A stretch of DNA of 9,143 nucleotides. It comes from Methanobacteriota archaeon. GTDB taxonomy: Archaea > Methanobacteriota > Methanobacteria > Methanobacteriales > Methanobacteriaceae. Where the stretch lies: assembly GCA_023440975.1 (NCBI GenBank), contig JAEZRD010000085.1:1-9143 (forward strand), read 5' to 3'. The number at the start of each line of letters is the position of its first letter. Positions within the stretch are counted from its first letter, which is position 1. Position numbers and translations under genes: made by a program. The notes beneath the pieces were generated by a model. It made no database searches, had not been told where the DNA came from, and saw nothing but the letters and a program-made list of their open reading frames with translations. Below, piece by piece: positions 6,285-9,143 of this stretch.

Positions 6285-6743
6285 TTATTGATCTTCGTCT
6301 ATATTTATTTTTACAGTTTCCTTTTCAGGTTCTTTAGGTTCTGTTTTTTCATTTATATCTGCGTCTTGAACATCAACTACTTTATCACTACTTTTGTTAG
6401 TTCTAAAATCTTTGATTACATCAGTAATAACCAGACCTAAATCAGTTAATGCTTTATTTGTAGCTGTTCCTTTACTTAAATTTAAAACTCTTATTCCTTC
6501 TATTCCTTCCATTCCTTTGGTAATAACTACCATTGAAACAGGTTCGACTCCTGCAGCTCCTGCAGCTCCATTACCTCCTAATTTTTGACCAAATCCTTCA
6601 GCTGCACTGAAACCAAATCCCATTCTCATAATTGGAATTATTATTTTATCTTCAGTTTCAATAGGTTCTCCAATAGCACTTTGAGAATTTAAAAGTTTTT
6701 TTAATTCTTCAACAGTATTTTTTACATTGTTTTCGTTTGTCAT
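6285..6743 (-). CDS. YtfJ/GerW-family protein (archaeal homologue of the spore protein)
   Basis: 152 residues. Residues 1-20 are a short helical lead. Next come AIGEPIE (23-29) and IMRMGFGFSAAEG (38-50), a Gly/Ala-rich loop (56-65), then VEPVSMVVI (66-74), matching the GxP(V/I)E...VGFGF...Gly-rich...xPxAFLV layout of the Spore_YtfJ family. A weaker hydrophobic stretch (about 103-110) precedes an acidic and lysine-rich tail (about 112-152). There is no signal peptide. In Bacillus the protein is a spore component (GerW), but methanogens do not sporulate, so the ancestral role must be different; it is unknown. It is the first gene of the unit with DUF2953 and the 90-residue protein. The ATG at 6743 has only a weak Shine-Dalgarno (AGGA, minus strand 6760-6757, 13 bases away), with a good box A upstream. 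Confidence 0.88.
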   Translation of the reverse strand: MTNENNVKNTVEELKKLLNSQSAIGEPIETEDKIIIPIMRMGFGFSAAEGFGQKLGGNGAAGAAGVEPVSMVVITKGMEGIEGIRVLNLSKGTATNKALTDLGLVITDVIKDFRTNKSSDKVVDVQDADINEKTEPKEPEKETVKINIDEDQ

Positions 6744-6784
6744 TATAATCAGTTTGTCCTATTTTTTCTTAATTAAAATATAAT

Positions 6785-6792
6785 TATATAAA
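6785..6792 (-). promoter_or_regulatory. Box A (TATA) for the ytfJ-DUF2953-orf90 unit
   Basis: Minus-strand TTTATATA is a perfect archaeal box A core. It sits about 42-49 bases before the ytfJ-like ATG, placing a start site near 6762 and a leader of about 20 bases. No clear purine BRE was seen. This is inference from motif and spacing. Confidence 0.5.
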
Positions 6793-6902
6793 ATCTCTAT
6801 TTTATAACTTAAAATATTTATCTATCAAAAAAAAAATTAGAATTTGAGTAATATAAGAAAAAGTGATTAATTTTAATTTATGTAAATTTAGCTAATTAGT
6901 TA

Positions 6903-7000
6903 ATGTGTATAAATGTGTATTTTGAATATATATTCTTATTTTTTTATAAAATAAACATATACAATGTGTATTGATATGTATTATGTGCATATATGTGCAT
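6903..7000. repeat. Phased array of ATGTGYAT octamers
   Basis: Copies start at 6903 and 6913 (both ATGTGTAT), 6964 (ATGTGTAT), 6974 (ATATGTAT, one mismatch), 6983 and 6993 (both ATGTGCAT). Within pairs the starts are 9-10 bases apart, and the two groups are 51 bases apart, close to whole helical turns. Both groups end with the octamer followed by TTTGAA or TTTCAA. Bases 6982-7000 alternate pyrimidine and purine without a break. The array may be a cluster of regulator-binding sites for the ytfJ unit or a structural element; its role is unknown. Confidence 0.6.
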
Positions 7001-7068
7001 TTTCAAGTTATATGTCCTTTTTAATTATATAATTTAAATTAATAATTTTATTAATTATTAATTAATTT

Positions 7069-7104
7069 ATACGCATAAGTGTATTACACATTAAGTTGTA
7101 TTTT
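7069..7104. repeat. Degenerate third octamer cluster with GTGTA-T-TACAC dyad
   Basis: AAGTGTAT (7077, 7 of 8 matches to the octamer), ATACGCAT (7069) and AGTTGTAT (7094, followed by TTTCAGG) resemble the copies at 6903-7000. Bases 7079-7089 form a perfect 5-bp inverted repeat around one central base. This could be a third site cluster or an operator. Confidence 0.35.
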
Positions 7105-7126
7105 CAGGTTTGATATAAAAATATTT

Positions 7127-7161
7127 AAAAAAATAGAAAAAAGTAAAAAAAAGAAAAAAGT
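7127..7161 (-). terminator. Multiple U-tract terminator of the aminotransferase gene
   Basis: Read on the minus strand, four runs of 6, 8, 6 and 7 T, separated by one to three other bases, begin directly after the aminotransferase stop codon. Consecutive U-tracts without a hairpin are the expected form of an intrinsic archaeal terminator. Confidence 0.65.
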
Positions 7162-8310
7162 TTAGTTTGAATAATAGTTTGCAATTGCTGTAGCACCAGC
7201 ACCTGCATCTACATCTAAACCTAATTCTTTTAAAGTCATACCTAATGCGGTATAAGTTATAGCTAATTCTTTATAAGAAATAGTACCCATATGACCTATT
7301 CTAAAGACATTACCACTAAGATGATCTTGTCCACCAGCTATTTCTACCCGATATTTATCTCTCATAGTGCCTCTTAAATCACTATCAGTTATTCCTTCAG
7401 GCATTTTTATAGCAGTTACAGTATTACTAGCAATTTCTTCACTTTTAGGGAATAATTCAAGACCTAAAGCTTTAGCAGCTTTTCTAGATGCAGCAGCAGC
7501 TTTAACATGTCTTTCAACAGTGTTGTCTAATCCTTCTTCTTCAATCATTTTTAAAGCTTCTAATAAACCATAAATTGAGTTAACAGCTGGAGTATATGGA
7601 GTTTGAGGGGGAACACTATTTCCTTTTTGTTTATATTTTGGCATATTTAAATAATATGTATGGGAATCAACATTTTCAGTTGCTTTCCATGCTTCATCAT
7701 TAAGGGTAATTGCAGCTAAACCAGGTGGTGCAGCTATACATTTTTGTGAACCAGTAAAACAAACATCAATACCAAATTTATCAACATCTACATAATCTCC
7801 ACCAAGAGAGGATACAGTATCTACAATTAATAATGCATCATAATTTTTCATAACTTTACCAATTTCTTTAAGTGGTGAATGTGTACCAGTTGAAGTTTCA
7901 TTATGTATTACAGTTACAGCTTTAATATCCTCATTAGCATCTAATGTTTCTGCTAATATTTTAGGATCAACAACATCTCCCCATTCAACAGGTATTTCAA
8001 TACTATCAATTCCATGAATTGTAGAAATATCTTTTAAACGTTCACCAAATTTTCCACCAGTAACGTTTATGATTTTTTCTCCAGGATTAACTGTATTAGC
8101 TATAGCTGCTTCCATAGCAGAAGTTCCAGAACCTGTAAGTAAATAAGATTGATTTTCAGTCTTAAACATTTTAGACATCATTTCAGTAGTTTCAGTGTAT
8201 ATTTCACCAAATTTAGCTCCTCTATGGTTAACAACAGTTTTAGACATAGCTCTTAATACTCTAGGGGCTACATTAGTTGGACCTGGAAGCATAATTAATA
8301 TATCATCCAT
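7162..8310 (-). CDS. Class V PLP aminotransferase (alanine-glyoxylate / serine-pyruvate / aspartate type)
   Basis: 382 residues, the usual length for the family. The start LPGPTNVAP (8-16) and NHRG (28-31) are typical of the AGXT/SPT group. PLP-binding features are the GSGTSAMEA loop (60-68), Asp164 in VDTVSS, and the Schiff-base Lys190 in TGSQK (186-190). Arg337 in FRIGHMG is the likely substrate-carboxylate binder. The enzyme moves an amino group between an amino acid and a 2-oxoacid in the cytosol. Methanogen relatives such as MJ0959 are, from memory, broad-specificity aspartate aminotransferases that also make phosphoserine, so a serine or aspartate role is more likely than glyoxylate detoxification; sequence alone does not settle this. 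ATG is preceded by GGAGGA (minus strand, 8325-8320) at nine bases. It is probably monocistronic: U-tracts follow it and surE diverges upstream. The Gly/Ala-rich tail (369-376) is unremarkable. Confidence 0.93.
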   Translation of the reverse strand: MDDILIMLPGPTNVAPRVLRAMSKTVVNHRGAKFGEIYTETTEMMSKMFKTENQSYLLTGSGTSAMEAAIANTVNPGEKIINVTGGKFGERLKDISTIHGIDSIEIPVEWGDVVDPKILAETLDANEDIKAVTVIHNETSTGTHSPLKEIGKVMKNYDALLIVDTVSSLGGDYVDVDKFGIDVCFTGSQKCIAAPPGLAAITLNDEAWKATENVDSHTYYLNMPKYKQKGNSVPPQTPYTPAVNSIYGLLEALKMIEEEGLDNTVERHVKAAAASRKAAKALGLELFPKSEEIASNTVTAIKMPEGITDSDLRGTMRDKYRVEIAGGQDHLSGNVFRIGHMGTISYKELAITYTALGMTLKELGLDVDAGAGATAIANYYSN

Positions 8311-8430
8311 TTTTTAAGTTCCTCCATTGATATTAGGATAAAAAGTTTTTAGCTTGTTCTCTTAATTTTTTTTGGAAATAATTTTAATTATAAAAATAAA
8401 ATTCAAGCTTATGTTAAACTTTTTTATTTT

Positions 8431-8445
8431 ATCTTTTAAAAAGAT
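8431..8445. repeat. Inverted repeat ATCTTTT-A-AAAAGAT
   Basis: A perfect 7-bp dyad around one central A, placed between the aminotransferase and surE promoters. It could be an operator, but short palindromes are expected by chance in such AT-rich DNA. Confidence 0.3.
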
Positions 8446-8507
8446 TTTGTATAAACTAATTTTTTATTAAGTTTAATTTAATAAGTGTTCATTTTAAAAT
8501 TTTTTTA

Positions 8508-8515
8508 TTTATATA
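8508..8515 (+). promoter_or_regulatory. Box A (TATA) candidate for surE
   Basis: TTTATATA on the plus strand, followed by AAAA, about 85 bases before the surE ATG. It predicts a start near 8537 and a leader of about 60 bases. TTATAAAT (8527-8534) is an alternative closer to the gene. Confidence 0.45.
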
Positions 8516-8597
8516 AAAACTTTCATTATAAATAAATAGAAGTTAAAAGAAAAATTAAACCAAAAACTATTTAATTTTATAATGGGGATTGCATTTT

Positions 8598-9143
8598 ATG
8601 GTAAAAATTTTGTTAAGTAATGATGATGGTGTTAATGCTCCAGGAATTTTTGCAGCCAAAAAAGCACTTGAAGATTTAGGTGATATTATAGTTGTAGCAC
8701 CTGACGATGAACATAGTGGATTAGGTAGAAGTTTAACAGTTATGAAACCATTAAAAATTAATAAAACTAAATTAAAAGATGGTAGTTTAGCATATGGTGT
8801 TTCAGGAACTCCATCGGATTCAGTAAGTTTAGGAATACACCAAATTATGGATGAAAAACCAGATATTGTAATTGCTGGAATAAATTTAGGTAGAAACATA
8901 TGTAAAAGTGAAATTACTAAATCTGGAACTGTTGGAGCATGTTTAGAAGGGGTAAACTCAGGAATACCATCAATAGCAGCTTCATTATCAATAGATATGA
9001 ATGATGTTAAATTTGAAAACAACCAACTAAAATTTATTAAAGAGCCAAATTTCGAATTTGCAGCTGAAATTTTACATAAAATTACAAAAAAAGTATTAAA
9101 TAAAGGATTGCCTCAAGGAGTTGATTTATTAAATCTAAATATA
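8598..9143 (+). CDS. surE: 5'/3'-nucleotidase SurE (3'-truncated by window edge)
   Basis: 182 codons are open to the right edge; the family is usually about 250-265 residues, so roughly the last quarter is outside. The SurE Rossmann-like core is clear: ILLSNDDGVNAPGI (4-17), VVAPDDEHSGLG (32-43), VSGTPSDSVSLGI (68-80) and AGINLGRN (93-100), then SGTVGACLEG (109-118) and IPSIAASL (123-130). The metal-binding set Asp9, Asp10, Ser40 and Asn96 corresponds to D8, D9, S39 and N95 of the Thermotoga enzyme, so an active metal-dependent nucleoside monophosphate phosphatase is expected, acting in the cytosol in nucleotide salvage or cleanup. ATG 8598 is preceded by GGGGAT (8584-8589) at eight bases, and translation from it begins at the canonical N-terminus MVKILLSNDDG. 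It diverges from the aminotransferase gene. Confidence 0.96.
   Translation, partial: MVKILLSNDDGVNAPGIFAAKKALEDLGDIIVVAPDDEHSGLGRSLTVMKPLKINKTKLKDGSLAYGVSGTPSDSVSLGIHQIMDEKPDIVIAGINLGRNICKSEITKSGTVGACLEGVNSGIPSIAASLSIDMNDVKFENNQLKFIKEPNFEFAAEILHKITKKVLNKGLPQGVDLLNLNI

Larger units (their letters stand above)
6744..7161. other. 418-base gene-free region upstream of the ytfJ unit
   Basis: No credible gene: the only short frames (about 22-23 codons, starting at repeat copies 6903 and 6964) lack ribosome-binding sites. From the ytfJ side it holds a box A (6785-6792), a plain AT stretch, an array of ATGTGYAT octamers (6903-7000), an AT-only stretch, a degenerate third cluster with a GTGTA-T-TACAC dyad (7069-7101), and the A-rich strand of the aminotransferase terminator (7127-7161). 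Confidence 0.7.
8311..8597. other. Divergent intergenic region (aminotransferase / surE)
   Basis: 287 AT-rich bases serving both genes. A possible minus-strand box A for the aminotransferase is ATTTTTATAATT (8397-8386), with a leader near 55 bases. Between the promoters lie a 7-bp dyad ATCTTTT-A-AAAAGAT (8431-8445) and a looser inverted repeat TTATTAA/TTAATAA (8464-8484). No gene was found. Confidence 0.5.

Noticed and set aside
6285..6743. Reading the YtfJ homologue as evidence of sporulation or of a Firmicutes origin of the DNA.
   Set aside because: The neighbours are archaeal (FtsY and dUTPase of archaeal type, box A promoters), and base composition does not change across the gene.
6999..7012. 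ATTTTCAAGTTATA resembles a methanobacterial mini-ORB (Cdc6/Orc1) site on the reverse strand.
   Set aside because: Only part of the motif matches, there is no set of inverted copies and no cdc6/orc1 gene in the window, so a replication origin is not supported.
6903..7032. Two tiny overlapping frames starting at octamer copies 6903 (23 aa) and 6964 (22 aa).
   Set aside because: No Shine-Dalgarno, Tyr/Phe/Ile-rich content expected of AT-rich noncoding DNA, and the ATGs are simply part of the repeat.
8567..9022. A 151-codon open frame on the minus strand at the right end.
   Set aside because: It is antisense to surE, whose plus-strand frame from 8598 carries all SurE motifs; the antisense frame has no recognisable domain and no start site.

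Overview
The window looks like chromosomal DNA from a methanogenic archaeon of the order Methanobacteriales, most like Methanobrevibacter or Methanosphaera. The evidence is very AT-rich DNA (GC by eye well under one third), an SRP receptor FtsY of archaeal type, a dUTPase of the archaeal subfamily within the dCTP-deaminase family, a methanogen-type class V aminotransferase, SurE, TATA-type box A promoters, and Shine-Dalgarno sites that match either GGAGG or GGTGAT. The genus is inferred from gene content only. No rRNA, tRNA, CRISPR array, insertion sequence or integrase was seen.

Layout. (1) 1-2053, plus strand: the 3' part of ftsY, then a membrane-anchored CapA-type metallophosphatase. (2) 2127-2318, minus strand: a 63-codon tautomerase that keeps Pro-1 but lacks the classical 4-OT arginines. 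(3) 2536-5316, plus strand: a compact run of dUTPase, an acetolactate-synthase-like ThDP enzyme and a CPBP membrane protease, with gaps of 29 and 16 bases. (4) 6743 down to 5327, minus strand: a YtfJ/GerW-family protein, a DUF2953 (YtfI-like) membrane protein starting at TTG, and an unrecognised 90-residue protein overlapping it by ATGA. (5) 6744-7161: a gene-free stretch with a phased array of ATGTGYAT octamers. (6) 8310 down to 7162, minus strand: a class V PLP aminotransferase followed by a string of U-tracts. (7) 8598 to the right edge, plus strand: the first 182 codons of surE, divergent from the aminotransferase.

How the genes may work together. Most are housekeeping: membrane protein targeting (ftsY), nucleotide hygiene (dUTPase, SurE) and amino-acid metabolism (ALS-like enzyme, aminotransferase). 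The most unusual unit is the ytfJ-DUF2953-orf90 cluster. The same two families sit side by side in Bacillus (ytfI/ytfJ), where YtfJ is known as a spore protein, yet this organism does not sporulate. Together with the unknown third gene and the repeat array upstream, it is the best candidate here for an undescribed system.
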